Shown: positions 15,950 through 26,282, counted from the stretch's first letter. The stretch is 64,000 nucleotides of DNA from a bacterium BMS3Bbin14 (GCA_002897615.1 BDTX01000003.1:1-64000); one strand, 5' to 3'. Numbers and translations are program-made. Notes: generated from the letters alone by a model not told the origin.

Positions 15950-16858
15950 TCAATGTTTTTTCGCCAATGGATGGGCCCGGTCATAAACTTTGGCCAGGTA
16001 ATCCATATTCAAATGCGTATATTTCTGGGTCGTTGACAGACTGACATGGCCGAGAAGCTCCTGCACCGTGCGCAGATCGGCCCCCATTTCCAAAAGATGC
16101 GTGGCAAAGGAATGACGCAGGGCATGAGGCGTCACCGTCACCGCAATCCCGGCCCGTTCACCGTATACCCGAACCAGCCGTTCCACACTGCGGGCCGTCA
16201 GCCGGCCGCCCTGACCGTTAAGAAACAGCGCCGCCCTTTCCGGGGGCCGGCCACGAATAACCCGGGCGAGAATCAGGGCCTCGCGCCGGGGAAAATAATT
16301 CCGCAAGGCCTCGGCGGCCGGTCTGCCGAAGGGAACCACCCGTTCCCGGTTCCCCTTGCCGATTATCCTAACCATTCCTGTCTCAAAATCAAGATCATTC
16401 ATGTCCCGGGATACCAGCTCGGAAACCCGCATCCCGGAGGAATAGATCAATTCCAGAACGGCCCGGTCCCGCAGGGCATAGCGGTCCCGGCCGTCCGGCT
16501 CTTCGAGCAGGGAAAAAACCTCGTCAACCGTGAGAAAGACGGGGATTTGCCGGGTACCCTTGGGGTTGGCGATTCCCGCCAGCGGGTCATGAGAGAGGAC
16601 TCCCGCCCGGCTCAGGTAACGAAAAAAGGTTCGCAAGGCGGAAAGTTTCCGGGCCACCGAGGCGCTGCTGTTCACGGAATAGAGGGATGAAACAAAGAGA
16701 CGGACCTGCTCGGAGCAAATATCATCCAGCTCCCCTCCCTGACCGGCAAAACGAAAAAACTCATTCACATCGCGTAGATAGCATTCAACAGTATGGGGGG
16801 AATACCCCTTTTCCACCCCCAGCCAGCTGGCAAAATTGTTAATCTGTTCCAAGAACAT
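15950..16858 (-). CDS. xerC: Tyrosine recombinase XerC
   Basis: The protein has the SAM-like N-terminal domain and the catalytic set: R in SGMRVSEL, K in IGKGNRER, H-x-x-R in HALRHSFATHLL, H in LLGHVSLSTT, and Tyr in QKYTH. It resolves chromosome dimers at dif. The open frame extends 18 codons above ATG 16858, but the conserved region begins FLEQINNFASWL, so the shorter start giving 302 residues fits the family better. No dif-like site was picked out. Confidence 0.93.
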   Translation of the reverse strand: MFLEQINNFASWLGVEKGYSPHTVECYLRDVNEFFRFAGQGGELDDICSEQVRLFVSSLYSVNSSASVARKLSALRTFFRYLSRAGVLSHDPLAGIANPKGTRQIPVFLTVDEVFSLLEEPDGRDRYALRDRAVLELIYSSGMRVSELVSRDMNDLDFETGMVRIIGKGNRERVVPFGRPAAEALRNYFPRREALILARVIRGRPPERAALFLNGQGGRLTARSVERLVRVYGERAGIAVTVTPHALRHSFATHLLEMGADLRTVQELLGHVSLSTTQKYTHLNMDYLAKVYDRAHPLAKKH

Positions 16859-16975
16859 AAAAGATGAGTTGAAAGCAATTTCTATAAAGTTTATTATATA
16901 ATCTTGTTGCATTGATTCTTAGCCGGCATTGTAAACACCAATCCGACCGGCCGCAACAAGGTATTTATTGGACTT

Positions 16976-17221
16976 ATGGCAAAAAAAACATTCGAAAACG
17001 CTCTCGCCCGGCTTGAGCAGATCACCTCGGACCTTGAAGAGGGTGAACTGAGCCTGGAAGACAGCCTGAAAAAATTTGACGAGGGCATCGGCCTGGTCAA
17101 ATTTTGCAACAGCAAGCTTGAAGAAGCCCGCAGCCGGGTGGAACTGCTGCTTAAACAGGACGGGACCCTGACCCCGGTGAATTTCGACGAGAGCGAGCGT
17201 GGAGATCAAGACCTATCTTGA
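16976..17221 (+). CDS. xseB: Exodeoxyribonuclease VII small subunit
   Basis: The 81-residue product has [20 protein letters not shown], then [20 protein letters not shown], then a basic helix with [13 protein letters not shown]. This is the XseB pattern. It is the first gene of an xseB-ispA-dxs operon, a common grouping, and overlaps ispA by 23 nt. XseA is not in the window. Confidence 0.95.
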   Translation: MAKKTFENALARLEQITSDLEEGELSLEDSLKKFDEGIGLVKFCNSKLEEARSRVELLLKQDGTLTPVNFDESERGDQDLS

Positions 17222-18095
17222 AGGGCAGAGAAAGCTCGTTGACGAGGGGCTTGGCCGTTACATGCTCAAGGCCGAGGGCGATGTTGCCGAACATATCGAG
17301 GCCATGCGCTACAGCCTCTTTGTCGGCGGCAAACGTGTCCGGCCCATCCTCTGTCTTGCCGCCGCCCGGATGACCGCCGGCGGCCGGGATATCGACGAAG
17401 CGGTTCTTCCCGTTGCCTGCGCCCTCGAGTGTATCCACACCTATTCCCTGATCCATGATGACCTGCCGGCCATGGATGACGACGCCCTGCGCCGGGGGAA
17501 ACCGACCAACCACACCATCTTCGGAGAGGCGGCGGCGATCCTGGCCGGCGACGGCCTGCTGAGCTTTGCCTTTGACCTGCTCAGCAGTCCCGGCGACCAG
17601 GCCATCGCCCCGGCGGCACGGCTTGAAATCATCTTTACCATTGCCCGGGCTGCCGGCCCCCTGGGCATGGTCGGCGGCCAGTCCCTGGACGTGGCCAACG
17701 AAGGCCGGGATATTTCGTTCGAGCTCCTGCGGACCATTCACCGCAGCAAGACCGGGGCCTTGATTACGGCTTCGATCGTGGCCGGCGGCATTGCCGCCGG
17801 GGCGAGCCCCGGGCAGCGCCAAGCCCTGACCGAATACGGCAACGCCATCGGCCTTGCTTTCCAGATCGTCGACGACCTGCTCAACGTGGAATCAACAACC
17901 GAACAGCTCGGCAAGGCGGCCGGCAGCGACGCACAACGCGGCAAGGCAACCTATCCCGCGCTGCTCGGTCTTGAAAAATCAAGGGGTCTGGCCGGTGATG
18001 CCGTCGACAGGGCAATAACCGCCCTGCGGGATTTCGGCCCCGAAGCCGACCCGCTGCGGGACCTGGCCCATTATATTATCAACAGGAAAAGATAA
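17199..18095 (+). CDS. ispA: Farnesyl diphosphate synthase / short-chain polyprenyl synthase
   Basis: The 298-residue protein has the first Asp-rich motif [10 protein letters not shown] near 85, the second DDLLN near 228, GGKRVRP near 43 and the KTG(A)L element near 180. A small residue at the chain-length position (HTYSLIHDD, Ser/Leu upstream) fits a C15 product. Start is GTG 17199, inside xseB, at the start of the homology. It makes the isoprenoid precursors from the MEP pathway, consistent with dxs immediately downstream. Confidence 0.93.
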   Translation: MEIKTYLEGQRKLVDEGLGRYMLKAEGDVAEHIEAMRYSLFVGGKRVRPILCLAAARMTAGGRDIDEAVLPVACALECIHTYSLIHDDLPAMDDDALRRGKPTNHTIFGEAAAILAGDGLLSFAFDLLSSPGDQAIAPAARLEIIFTIARAAGPLGMVGGQSLDVANEGRDISFELLRTIHRSKTGALITASIVAGGIAAGASPGQRQALTEYGNAIGLAFQIVDDLLNVESTTEQLGKAAGSDAQRGKATYPALLGLEKSRGLAGDAVDRAITALRDFGPEADPLRDLAHYIINRKR

Positions 18096-18097
18096 CC

Positions 18098-20002
18098 ATG
18101 CTCATGATGGATACACTACCCGACCGGAAAACCGGTCTGCTTGATACCATAGATTCACCAGCGGATCTGCGGCGGCTCGAGCAGAAAGACCTGGTAATCC
18201 TGGCCGAAGAGATCAGAAAAGAAATCATTCATACCGTCTCGCAAACCGGCGGCCACCTGGCCCCGAGTCTCGGCGTCGTGGAGCTGACCCTGGCGCTTCA
18301 CTATGTCTTTGACACGCCGAAAGACAAACTGATCTGGGATGTCGGGCACCAGTCCTATGCCCACAAGCTCATCACCGGCCGGCGCGCCAGGTTTCACACC
18401 CTGCGTCAGTACAAGGGAATCAGCGGTTTTCCCAAGCGTTCGGAGAGTGAGTATGACGTGGTTGAGACCGGCCACAGTTCGACCTCCATCTCCTACGGCC
18501 TCGGCCTGACAACCGCCAAGGACATCAAACATGACCACAGCAAGGTCATCGCCGTGATCGGGGACGGCTCAATGACCGCCGGCCTGGCCTTCGAGGGACT
18601 GAACCAGGCCGGAGACCTGGATAAAAACCTGATCGTTATCCTGAACGATAACGAGATGTCCATCTCGCCGAATGTCGGGGCCATGTCAAGTTTCCTCAGC
18701 CGCAAGCTGACCGGCAAGACCGTGCGCCGGTTGCGCCGCCATGTGGAAGAACGGCTGAAATCGCTCTCCTCGGTCGGCGAAAACATCCTGACGATTCTGC
18801 GCCGGAGCGAGGAAAGTTTTAAAAGCTTTTTCACCCCGGGCATGCTCTTCGAGGCGCTCAAATTTGAATATATCGGCCCCATCCCCGGCCACCAGCTTAA
18901 TGAACTCATCGAAACCCTGGAAAATGTGAGGGACAACAGCCGGGGGCCGGTGCTCATCCATGTGCTCACCACCAAGGGCAAGGGCTACGAACCGGCGGAG
19001 ACCAACCCCGGCGATTATCACGGCGTCGGCCCCTTTGACGTCGCCACCGGCAAGCCGGTGCCCTCTACCGGCACGGTCTCCTACACGGAGGTGTTCGGCG
19101 ACACCATATGCAAACTGGCCCGGCAGGACGAACGGGTTATCGCCATCACCGCCGCCATGCCGGCCGGGACCGGGCTGACTCGTTTCAGCACCGAGTTCCC
19201 GGACCGCTTTTTCGATGTGGGCATTGCCGAACAGCACGCGGTCACCTTTGCCGCCGGCCTGGCCATGGAGGGAATGCGGCCGGTGGTGACCGTCTATTCA
19301 ACCTTCATGCAGAGGGCCCTGGACCAGATTATTCACGACGTCTGCCTGCCGGGCCTGCCGGTCATCTTCGCCCTGGACCGGAGCGGCGTGGTCGGCGATG
19401 ACGGCCCGACCCATCACGGCGTCTTCGACCTGTCTTTTCTGCGTTTCATCCCCAACCTCGTGATCATGGCGCCCAAGGATGAAAATGAACTGCGACACAT
19501 GCTGAACACGGCCGTGCAGGGCGATGGTCCGGTGGCTATCCGTTACCCGCGCGGCAGCGGCGAGGCCGTCAAGCTTGACAACCGGCTGACCAGGCTGGAA
19601 ATCGGCCGGGGCGAACTGCTGCTCGAGGGCGGCGATGTCCTCCTCCTGCCCATCGGCAACCGGGTCTATCCGGCCCTGGCTGCCGCCGAGGGGTTGAAAA
19701 AGCTCGGCGTCAACGCGGCCGTGATTAACCCGCGCTTCGTCAAACCGCTTGATAACGAGCTGATCTGCGAATGGGCGGCGCAGACCGGCCGGGTGGTGAC
19801 GATTGAAGACAACGTGAAAAAGGGCGGCTTTGGCAGCGCCGTCCTGCAACTGCTCAGCGAACGGCACCTGCAGGTCCCGGTCCGGCTGCTGGGCTACGGC
19901 AACACCTTTATCGAGCATGCGCCCCAGTCCTTACTCTGGAAAAACAACGGGATCGACACTGCGGGCATCATCAAGGCCACCCTGGAGGTCATGAAACAAT
20001 AG
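18098..20002 (+). CDS. dxs: 1-deoxy-D-xylulose-5-phosphate synthase
   Basis: The 634-residue thiamin-diphosphate enzyme has [12 protein letters not shown] near 131, [15 protein letters not shown] near 155 (cofactor binding), and in the second half [15 protein letters not shown], plus the Asp-rich [15 protein letters not shown] loop. It condenses pyruvate with glyceraldehyde 3-phosphate, the first step of the MEP pathway. It begins 2 nt after ispA, so the two share an operon. ATG 18098 is kept; a second ATG six nt later is equally possible. Confidence 0.96.
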   Translation: MLMMDTLPDRKTGLLDTIDSPADLRRLEQKDLVILAEEIRKEIIHTVSQTGGHLAPSLGVVELTLALHYVFDTPKDKLIWDVGHQSYAHKLITGRRARFHTLRQYKGISGFPKRSESEYDVVETGHSSTSISYGLGLTTAKDIKHDHSKVIAVIGDGSMTAGLAFEGLNQAGDLDKNLIVILNDNEMSISPNVGAMSSFLSRKLTGKTVRRLRRHVEERLKSLSSVGENILTILRRSEESFKSFFTPGMLFEALKFEYIGPIPGHQLNELIETLENVRDNSRGPVLIHVLTTKGKGYEPAETNPGDYHGVGPFDVATGKPVPSTGTVSYTEVFGDTICKLARQDERVIAITAAMPAGTGLTRFSTEFPDRFFDVGIAEQHAVTFAAGLAMEGMRPVVTVYSTFMQRALDQIIHDVCLPGLPVIFALDRSGVVGDDGPTHHGVFDLSFLRFIPNLVIMAPKDENELRHMLNTAVQGDGPVAIRYPRGSGEAVKLDNRLTRLEIGRGELLLEGGDVLLLPIGNRVYPALAAAEGLKKLGVNAAVINPRFVKPLDNELICEWAAQTGRVVTIEDNVKKGGFGSAVLQLLSERHLQVPVRLLGYGNTFIEHAPQSLLWKNNGIDTAGIIKATLEVMKQ

Positions 20003-20058
20003 CCTGAAGGAGAGGTGCTTCGAGCGACCATGCTTTTTTACCGCAAGCCGTCACGGCT

Positions 20059-21450
20059 TTATAGATCGTATTCCTGGTGCAGACGGGGCATCTCCACCCG
20101 GGTGTGGTCCAGGAATTTCGCCAAGACAGTCATACTTTCTTCCTCACCGTGCACCAGAAAAGTGGTCTCCGGCTCGCCGGTCCGCCGATACCAGGCCAGG
20201 AGCTCGTCCTGGTCCGCGTGGGCGGAGAATCCGCCGATGGTATGGATTCCGGCCCGGACCACGATCTCCTCGCCGAAAAGAGTGACCTTCCTCGCGCCGT
20301 CGATGATACGGCGGGCCAGGGTACCCCGGGCGGCATAGCCGACAAAGACGATACTGGCCTCCCGGCGCCACAGATTATGTTTCAGGTGGTGACGAATTCT
20401 GCCGCCGGTACACATCCCCGAGCCCGCGATAATAACGGCGCCGCCCCGCAGCTTGTTCAGGGACATGGAATCGGCCGTCTCTCTGGTAAAATGAAGACCG
20501 GGCAGGTCGAACGGGTCCTGTCCCGACCGGAACAACTTGGATGTTTCCGCATCATAGCATTCAGGATGACGACGAAAAATCTCGGTGGCTGAAATGGCCA
20601 TGGGCGAGTCAAGAAAAACCCGCATATTCCTGGGCACCTTGCCCTGGGCCAATCCTTCGCGCAGGTAGTAGATGATTTCCTGGGACCGTTCCAGGGCAAA
20701 GCTGGGAATCAGGACATTCCCGCCTCGATCCAGGGTTTCGGTAACGGCCCGGTAAAGCTCTTCAATGGAGGGCGCCAGTTCCTTGTGCCGGCGGTCACCA
20801 TAGGTAGTCTCCATAACCACCACGTCGGCATGAGGGGGCCGGGCGGGATCACGCAGAATGATACGGCCGCTGTAGCCGAGATCACCGGAAAACAGGACGC
20901 GGCGGCGGTAGCCGTTCTCCTCCAGTTCAAACAGGACGGCCGCTGCCCCCAGGATATGACCGGAATCGAAAAAGGTCATCCGAATGCCCTCGGCAAGGGT
21001 GCGGGGATCCTCGAATCCGGGAACCTCGGTAAAAAAATCCAGGCAGTTCAGGGCATCCAGTGTCGTATAAAGCGGCTGCGCCTCCCCGTCCCTCTCGCCG
21101 CGACGGCGTTGTTTTCTTGACTTATAGAGCGCCTCTTCCTCCTGGATGCGGGCCGAATCGAGCATAACCAGTCGTGCCAGCTCCCGGGTGGCCGGGGTCG
21201 CAACGATTGTGCCCCTGAAACCCCGTTTGACCAGAAGCGGAATGCGGCCGCAGTGATCGAGGTGGGCATGAGTCAGAACCAGGAAATCAACGGCCCTGGG
21301 ATCAAAACCGAAATCGCCGCTGTTCTCCTCGTCTATTTCCCGGCCGCCCTGGTACATGCCGCAATCGACAAGAACCAGCTTGCCGTGACAGCGGATGAGA
21401 TGACAGGAACCGGTGACGTTTCTGTCGGCCCCGTGAAATTCAATCTTCAT
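20059..21450 (-). CDS. MBL-fold/beta-CASP ribonuclease (CPSF73-like)
   Basis: The 463-residue protein has the MBL motif HAHLDH near 59, the later GHILGAAA and GDLGYSGR, and the beta-CASP elements METTYGDRRH and a C-terminal GYAARGTLARRI / HADQDELL / VHGEEES. This arrangement is that of bacterial CPSF73/RNase J-related mRNA-processing nucleases (YSH1-like). It lies on the strand opposite dxs, and convergent with it. Confidence 0.92.
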   Translation of the reverse strand: MKIEFHGADRNVTGSCHLIRCHGKLVLVDCGMYQGGREIDEENSGDFGFDPRAVDFLVLTHAHLDHCGRIPLLVKRGFRGTIVATPATRELARLVMLDSARIQEEEALYKSRKQRRRGERDGEAQPLYTTLDALNCLDFFTEVPGFEDPRTLAEGIRMTFFDSGHILGAAAVLFELEENGYRRRVLFSGDLGYSGRIILRDPARPPHADVVVMETTYGDRRHKELAPSIEELYRAVTETLDRGGNVLIPSFALERSQEIIYYLREGLAQGKVPRNMRVFLDSPMAISATEIFRRHPECYDAETSKLFRSGQDPFDLPGLHFTRETADSMSLNKLRGGAVIIAGSGMCTGGRIRHHLKHNLWRREASIVFVGYAARGTLARRIIDGARKVTLFGEEIVVRAGIHTIGGFSAHADQDELLAWYRRTGEPETTFLVHGEEESMTVLAKFLDHTRVEMPRLHQEYDL

Positions 21451-21473
21451 GAAAAACTCCTGCAGGCAAAAGA

Positions 21474-21600
21474 CCTGAATCCGTTATCGGGCGGACCGCA
21501 TGGCGGCGCGGCACAGAGCAGAAAATGCGTTTACTCGGCAACAATGCGATAAACTCCACTATTGCACAAAATATCACCTCAAGCCGTCACGGAATCAAGG
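21474..21600 (+). repeat. Family A repeat, short form
   Basis: The left end CCTGAATCCG is joined directly to TTATCGGGCGG, which sits mid-element in the 220-bp copies. The right half then continues as in the long form to AAGCCGTCACGGAATCAAGG. The same junction is found at the 3' end of mltG. Confidence 0.8.
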
Positions 21601-21750
21601 AAAGGGTGTAGGGTGTCAGAATACCCGGCCGGCCCGCGAATTTCAAGAGGGCGGCACAGCCTGTCTGCCACCGCCGCAGGACAATATTCGGGACACCGGC
21701 AAGATCGAAATGTTAATCAGGGTCACGGACCAGGTAAAACGGAGACCAAG

Positions 21751-22659
21751 TTGCAGAAACACCTGAACACATGCACCGGCTGCCCCCGTCAATGCCGGGT
21801 AGACCGCAAGTCCGGCCGGGCCGGGTTCTGCGGCATGAATGCCGGGATAAAGATTTCCCATGCCGGCCTGCATTTCGGCGAGGAGCCGCCCATTTCCGGC
21901 AGCAACGGTTCCGGGGCCATCTTTTTCGCCGGCTGCAACCTGCGCTGTGTCTTCTGCCAGAATTTCCAGGTCAGCCAGGAATTCCGGCACGGCCGGACCC
22001 GGGACCTGACCGTGGAGGAACTGGCGTCTGAAGCCCTGCGCCTGCAGGATGCCGGCGCCCATAACATCAACTTCGTCTCCCCTTCCCACCTGATTTTCCA
22101 AATGGCCGAAGCCATTGTCGCGGCCAGGTCCCGGGGCCTGGTTATCCCGGTGGTGTATAACTCCAACGGCTATGATGCGGTGGCGGCCCTCAGGCGAATC
22201 AGGGGGCTGATTGATATTTATCTGCCGGATATCAAATACATGGACAACAGACTGGGCAAACGCTATTCCGGAGTCGACGATTACGCGGATATCATCCCGG
22301 CGGTCCTCGAAGAGATGCGGCAACAGGTGGGCGACCTGGAGACGGACCGGCACGGCATTGCCAGACGCGGCCTGCTGGTCAGGCACCTGGTGCTGCCCGG
22401 CTGTCCGGATAACAGCAGGAAATGCCTCCGCCTGCTGGCCGGTTTATCGCCGGACATCCACCTCAGCATCATGTCCCAATACTCACCGCAATATAAGGCG
22501 GCCGCTTATCCGGAGATCAACCGGACCCTGACCGCCGCCGAGTATGACGAGATTACGGACTACGCCCTGGAGCTTGGCCTGGAGAATGGTTTTGTCCAGG
22601 ACCCGGCAAGCCGGGATTGCCAGCTGCCTGATTTTGACCTGGCGAATCCTTTCACATAA
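21751..22659 (+). CDS. PflX-like radical SAM protein
   Basis: The protein has an N-terminal Cys motif (TCTGCPRQCRVDRKSGRAGFC), then the radical SAM cluster GCNLRCVFCQN, then LPDIKYMD and a C-terminal GFVQDPASRDC. It matches the PflX family, of unknown substrate, annotated as pyruvate formate-lyase activase-like. The frame is open up to 21562, but that part overlaps a family A repeat and carries no homology. I chose TTG at 21751 with GGAG 6 nt before it. Length is then 302, the family norm. Confidence 0.8.
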   Translation: MQKHLNTCTGCPRQCRVDRKSGRAGFCGMNAGIKISHAGLHFGEEPPISGSNGSGAIFFAGCNLRCVFCQNFQVSQEFRHGRTRDLTVEELASEALRLQDAGAHNINFVSPSHLIFQMAEAIVAARSRGLVIPVVYNSNGYDAVAALRRIRGLIDIYLPDIKYMDNRLGKRYSGVDDYADIIPAVLEEMRQQVGDLETDRHGIARRGLLVRHLVLPGCPDNSRKCLRLLAGLSPDIHLSIMSQYSPQYKAAAYPEINRTLTAAEYDEITDYALELGLENGFVQDPASRDCQLPDFDLANPFT

Positions 22660-22695
22660 AGCGCTTCCGTCATTCTTGCTCTATTGTTGTTCTTA

Positions 22696-22915
22696 CCTGG
22701 ATCCGTGAGCGTTCGAGAACGGTGCATATGCAAGGCGGTAACGATGTTGATTATCCTGGTGTGATATCAACGAGTTGCCAACGCAGCAGATGTGCCGTTA
22801 TCGGGCGCCCCGCAGGGCGGCGCGGTGAAGACCAGTGAATGAGTTTATTTAACAATGATGCAATAAATTCAACATATTGCATAATATAATAATCTCAAGC
22901 CGTCACGGATTCAGG
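22696..22915 (+). repeat. Family A repeat, full length (220 bp)
   Basis: It starts CCTGGATCCGTGAGCGTTCG and ends AAGCCGTCACGGATTCAGG. It is about 80-90% alike to the copy at 45009-45227 by eye, and ends 2 nt before the stop codon of the next minus-strand gene. Confidence 0.85.
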
Positions 22916-22917
22916 TC

Positions 22918-23145
22918 TTATTTTTCAAGTTCATCACACCTCTGCTTCAACAGCACGATGCAGCGCTTCATCCGGCCTGCGCCCTTCTCTCTCCCCTTTT
23001 GTTCATAGTACATCCGGCCGAGTTCCAGGGACTCAATCGCCAGTTGCAGGTGCCGGACCTGCGCATCGGCCGCCTCACTTTTCCATGCTTCAACGGCCAA
23101 CCGGGCTTTATCTTCATTGTCGATATACGTTGGTCTCATTTTCAT
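22918..23145 (-). CDS. Small charged helical protein, unknown
   Basis: The 75-residue product (MKMRPTYIDNEDKARLAVEA... ELGRMYYEQKG ... CIVLLKQRCDELEK) is mostly helix, with two Cys and no family I recognise. The frame allows two ATGs; I chose the one 6 nt after AAGGAGG because the first directly abuts it. The stop codon is next to a full family A element, so the gene end and the repeat boundary coincide. Confidence 0.6.
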   Translation of the reverse strand: MKMRPTYIDNEDKARLAVEAWKSEAADAQVRHLQLAIESLELGRMYYEQKGREKGAGRMKRCIVLLKQRCDELEK

Positions 23146-23293
23146 TTTCATCCTCCTTGTAAATCACGCGACTCCCGAAGCATCCTGGCCGGTTGTTAAC
23201 GACCGCCCGGGAACGAATTTTTTATTCGATAACAGGTCGGCGCAGACTCCGGTCAATCTACTGCTCCTGGCAAAATTTGCACCGGTGAAGCCT

Positions 23294-23321
23294 TTGACAA
23301 GCAAAAAATTCTATGTATAAT
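23294..23321 (+). promoter_or_regulatory. Perfect-consensus sigma-70 promoter
   Basis: TTGACA (23294-23299), 16 nt, TATAAT (23316-23321). Its expected start near 23328 lies about 240 nt before the hybrid histidine kinase at 23570, leaving a long leader that contains the family C hairpin. The opposite small gene reads away from it. Confidence 0.65.
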
Positions 23322-23370
23322 TCCATGTATACCATAACGTATCCCGGCTTGGGGCCGTCTTGGGCCGCGC

Positions 23371-23447
23371 CTCAATCACAAAATCCTCGACGTAGCCCTG
23401 CTACGCCTGCGGGTTTGTTCAATTGGTGCAACCAAAACCGGACAGCA
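23371..23447. repeat. Family C repeat core, short copy
   Basis: It matches the centre of the element at 8990-9156: CTCAATCACAAAATCCTCGA, then CGTAGC-CCT-GCTACG (23391-23405), then CCTGCGGGTTTGTTCAATTG. The outer arms of the longer copy are missing. It lies in the leader of the hybrid kinase gene. Confidence 0.65.
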
Positions 23448-23569
23448 CTGTAACGGAATGCAAGCCGCCGGATTAAAACCTTATTCCTATTTCAAAAACG
23501 TTACCGGGTAGCCAAAATTTCAGCACCCCGTTACCCTTCGGATAATCCGGGGTTCAAAAGAGGAATAAC

Positions 23570-25675
23570 ATGTTTCCAGTGCTCATCATTGACGATGATC
23601 GGCCAAGCCGTAAAACTCTGGCTGATATCCTCACCGAAAAAGGCTACCAGGTTCAAACCGCCGACACGGGTGAAGCGGGACTCAAAGCGGCCCGGACAGA
23701 GCTGTTTGCCGCCGCCCTTATTAATCTCGTATTGCCGGACATGTCCGGACTGGCGGTCCTTAAGCAACTAAAAGAGCAGCAACCCGAGCTCTGCGTCTGC
23801 ATAGTCACCGACAATATCTCGGCCAAGGATACGGCGGAAATATTCCGCCTGGGTGCGAATGATCTTTTCATCAACCCCCTGATCATCGAAAGAATCATTC
23901 ACCGGATAACGGACGCCGAAGACAACCGGAAGCTCCACCAGTCACTCCGGCAATCCAAGGAAGAACTGCTCAAAAATTTCCAGACCTCCCAGGTCATCAA
24001 CGCCCTTTTGCGTATTGCGTTTGAAGATATCACCCTGAAGGAAAAACTGCAGCTGACCCTGGATCATCTCCTCTCTCTTCCCTGGCTGGTCTTTGAACGC
24101 CGCGGCGCCATTTTCCTGATGGACCGGGGGAAAGAATTCCTCCTCTTGCAGGTACAGAGCGATCTTTCTCCGAAGCTTCTCAAAAAATGCGCCCGCCTGC
24201 CGGTAGGGAGATGCCTCTGCGGCCGGGTGGCGGCAACAGCAAAAATTGCCTTTGCCGACTGCATCGACCCGCGTCATGAAATCCGCTATGAGGGGATACA
24301 GCCCCATGGCCATTACTGTGTTCCCATCCTGCTGCACAACGAAGTACTCGGCGTTGTCAACGTCTATATCAAGAATCGTCATCGCCGGGACAGCAGTGAG
24401 GAACAATTTCTCACGGCAGTAGCCAACACCCTGGCCGTAATCATCGATCAGCACCGGGCAGAGAAAGAAAAGAAAAAACTGCAGAATCATGTCCGCCAGA
24501 GTCAAAAGATGGAAGCCATCGGCACCTTGGCCGGCGGTATTGCCCATGACTTCAACAACATCCTTACGGCCATCCTTGGCTATGCCGCCCTGGTCAAGGA
24601 GGATTGTCCACCGGAGAGCCAGACATACTCGGACGTGGAACAGATCCTCGCCTCCGGCAACCGGGCCCGGGAACTGGTTCGGCAGATGCTGACCTTCAGC
24701 CGGCAGCGGCCCAATGAAATTCAGGTCATCCAGACCCATCTCATCATCAAGGAGGCGCTTAAAATGCTGCGCGCCTCCATCCCGACAACAATTAAAATCA
24801 ACCAGGATATCAGCACCGAGCAGACCACGGTTTTCGGCGATGCAACCCAGATCCACCAGGTATTCATGAATCTCTGTACCAATGCCTATCATGCCATGCG
24901 CCTGCGGGGAGGGGTTCTCGATATCCGCCTCGAACCGGTCTGCCTGTTCTCCCCCCACCCGCGGCTGCTTGGCCGCCTGCCGGCCGGCGAATATGTTCGC
25001 TTGACGGTTACAGACACCGGCAATGGTATCCCGCCGGAAGTCAGGGAGAGAATCTTTGAGCCCTACTTCACCACCAAAAACGCCGAGGATGGGACGGGAC
25101 TCGGCCTGGCGGTAGTGTACGGTATTGTCTCGGAAATGAAAGGAGACATTGAGGTCCGGAGTGAACCGGGCATCGGGACCGTCTTCGAAGTCTATTTTCC
25201 CAAGGCCCGATGCACCAGACAGGAAAATATCGTGGCCCCGGAGAGTATGTCCGGCGGCGCCGAACATATCCTGTGCGTTGACGACGAAGCGCCGATTACG
25301 GAAATCTATCAGCGCTCCCTCAAGTTGCTCGGCTACCAGGTAACCGTCCGCACCAGCAGTATCGAGGCCCTGGGAGCTTTTCGAGCCCGGCCCGACAGGT
25401 TCGCCCTGGTAATCACCGACCAGACCATGCCCAATATGACCGGCATCGAACTCATCGATGAATTGCGCGAAATCCGGCCCAATGTGCCGGTGATTCTCGC
25501 CACCGGTTACAGCGAGCTCATCAACAAGGACACCATTCAGGATCACCGAATCAGCAAAATCCTGATGAAACCGATTACCCGCCGGGATCTGGCTTTGGCG
25601 ATCAGGGATGCCCTTGAGACCACCACCAAGGAGGGAAGCGGCGATAGCAACAGAACCCCCGGCCGGCCGCATTGA
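23570..25675 (+). CDS. Hybrid histidine kinase: REC(degenerate)-GAF-HisKA-HATPase-REC
   Basis: The 701-residue protein begins with a receiver fold (VLIIDDDRPSRKTL) whose phosphoacceptor position is N52 (ALINLVLPDMSG) instead of Asp. A GAF-like region (~160-300), the HisKA His326 in GGIAHDFNN, the ATPase motifs DTGNGIPPEVRERIFEPYFTTK and GTGLGLAVVYGI, and a C-terminal receiver with D617 (VITDQTMPNMTG) follow. The first receiver should not be phosphorylated normally and may be a structural or sensing domain. GAGG lies upstream of the ATG. The partner and signal are unknown. Confidence 0.9.
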   Translation: MFPVLIIDDDRPSRKTLADILTEKGYQVQTADTGEAGLKAARTELFAAALINLVLPDMSGLAVLKQLKEQQPELCVCIVTDNISAKDTAEIFRLGANDLFINPLIIERIIHRITDAEDNRKLHQSLRQSKEELLKNFQTSQVINALLRIAFEDITLKEKLQLTLDHLLSLPWLVFERRGAIFLMDRGKEFLLLQVQSDLSPKLLKKCARLPVGRCLCGRVAATAKIAFADCIDPRHEIRYEGIQPHGHYCVPILLHNEVLGVVNVYIKNRHRRDSSEEQFLTAVANTLAVIIDQHRAEKEKKKLQNHVRQSQKMEAIGTLAGGIAHDFNNILTAILGYAALVKEDCPPESQTYSDVEQILASGNRARELVRQMLTFSRQRPNEIQVIQTHLIIKEALKMLRASIPTTIKINQDISTEQTTVFGDATQIHQVFMNLCTNAYHAMRLRGGVLDIRLEPVCLFSPHPRLLGRLPAGEYVRLTVTDTGNGIPPEVRERIFEPYFTTKNAEDGTGLGLAVVYGIVSEMKGDIEVRSEPGIGTVFEVYFPKARCTRQENIVAPESMSGGAEHILCVDDEAPITEIYQRSLKLLGYQVTVRTSSIEALGAFRARPDRFALVITDQTMPNMTGIELIDELREIRPNVPVILATGYSELINKDTIQDHRISKILMKPITRRDLALAIRDALETTTKEGSGDSNRTPGRPH

Positions 25676-25713
25676 CCGGCCCTTTCCATTTTATATCATT
25701 TGACGAGGACACC

Positions 25714-26058
25714 ATGATCGAAGACTACAGTTTCGGCCGCATGGTTATCAACGGCAAAACATACTCCGCCGACCTGATCATTTATCCGGATGGCCGGATC
25801 CAGGAATCCTGGTGGCGGCTGGAGGGACACCGGCTGCAATTGGCCGACCTTGAAAAACTGCTGCGGGCAGAACCGGAAATCATCGTGGCCGGCACCGGCG
25901 CCAGCGGCATGATGAAACCGGCCGCCGGGCTGACGGCCTTACTCAAGGAGCAGGGAATCGAACTGATCTGCCAGCCGACGGCCACGGCATGCGGAACGTT
26001 TAATGAACTCCTGCAACACAATAAAAAAGGGGCGGGGTGCTTTCATCTTACCTGTTGA
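25714..26058 (+). CDS. Mth938-like domain protein (NDUFAF3 family)
   Basis: The 114-residue protein (MIEDYSFGRMVINGKTYSAD ... GASGMMKPAAGL ... ATACGTFNELL) matches the Mth938/DUF498 fold, whose bacterial members are of unknown function. ATG 25714 was chosen for GAGG 5-6 nt upstream; an upstream TTG at 25672 is open but overlaps the preceding kinase gene. The end, GCFHLTC, lies at the start of a family A repeat. Confidence 0.8.
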   Translation: MIEDYSFGRMVINGKTYSADLIIYPDGRIQESWWRLEGHRLQLADLEKLLRAEPEIIVAGTGASGMMKPAAGLTALLKEQGIELICQPTATACGTFNELLQHNKKGAGCFHLTC

Positions 26059-26222
26059 CCTGGATCCGTGACGGCTTGAGACGAGATTCCATATAATATG
26101 TAGATTTATTGCGTTATTGCCGAATAAACTCATTTTCTGGTCCGCACTGCGCCGCGCCCGGCGGAGGAGCCCGAGAACAGCGCATCTGCCGCGTTGACAA
26201 CTCGTTGATATCGCACCCGTGT
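26059..26222 (-). repeat. Family A repeat, one end missing
   Basis: From CCTGGATCCGTGACGGCTTG it follows the minus-orientation form (compare 47181-47399) through GTTGACAACTCGTTGATATC, then diverges near 26222. The right terminal inverted repeat is absent. Confidence 0.75.
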
Positions 26223-26282
26223 CATGTTTGTTGGGAAGTTACAGATTCTGCATCTCAGGCCAAGGGCCTTTGACCCGGGGAT

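Noticed and set aside
20041-20058. Terminator after dxs
   Set aside because: AAGCC-GTCAC-GGCTT is only 5 bp and lacks a T-run; it looks like a chance or family A-like end.
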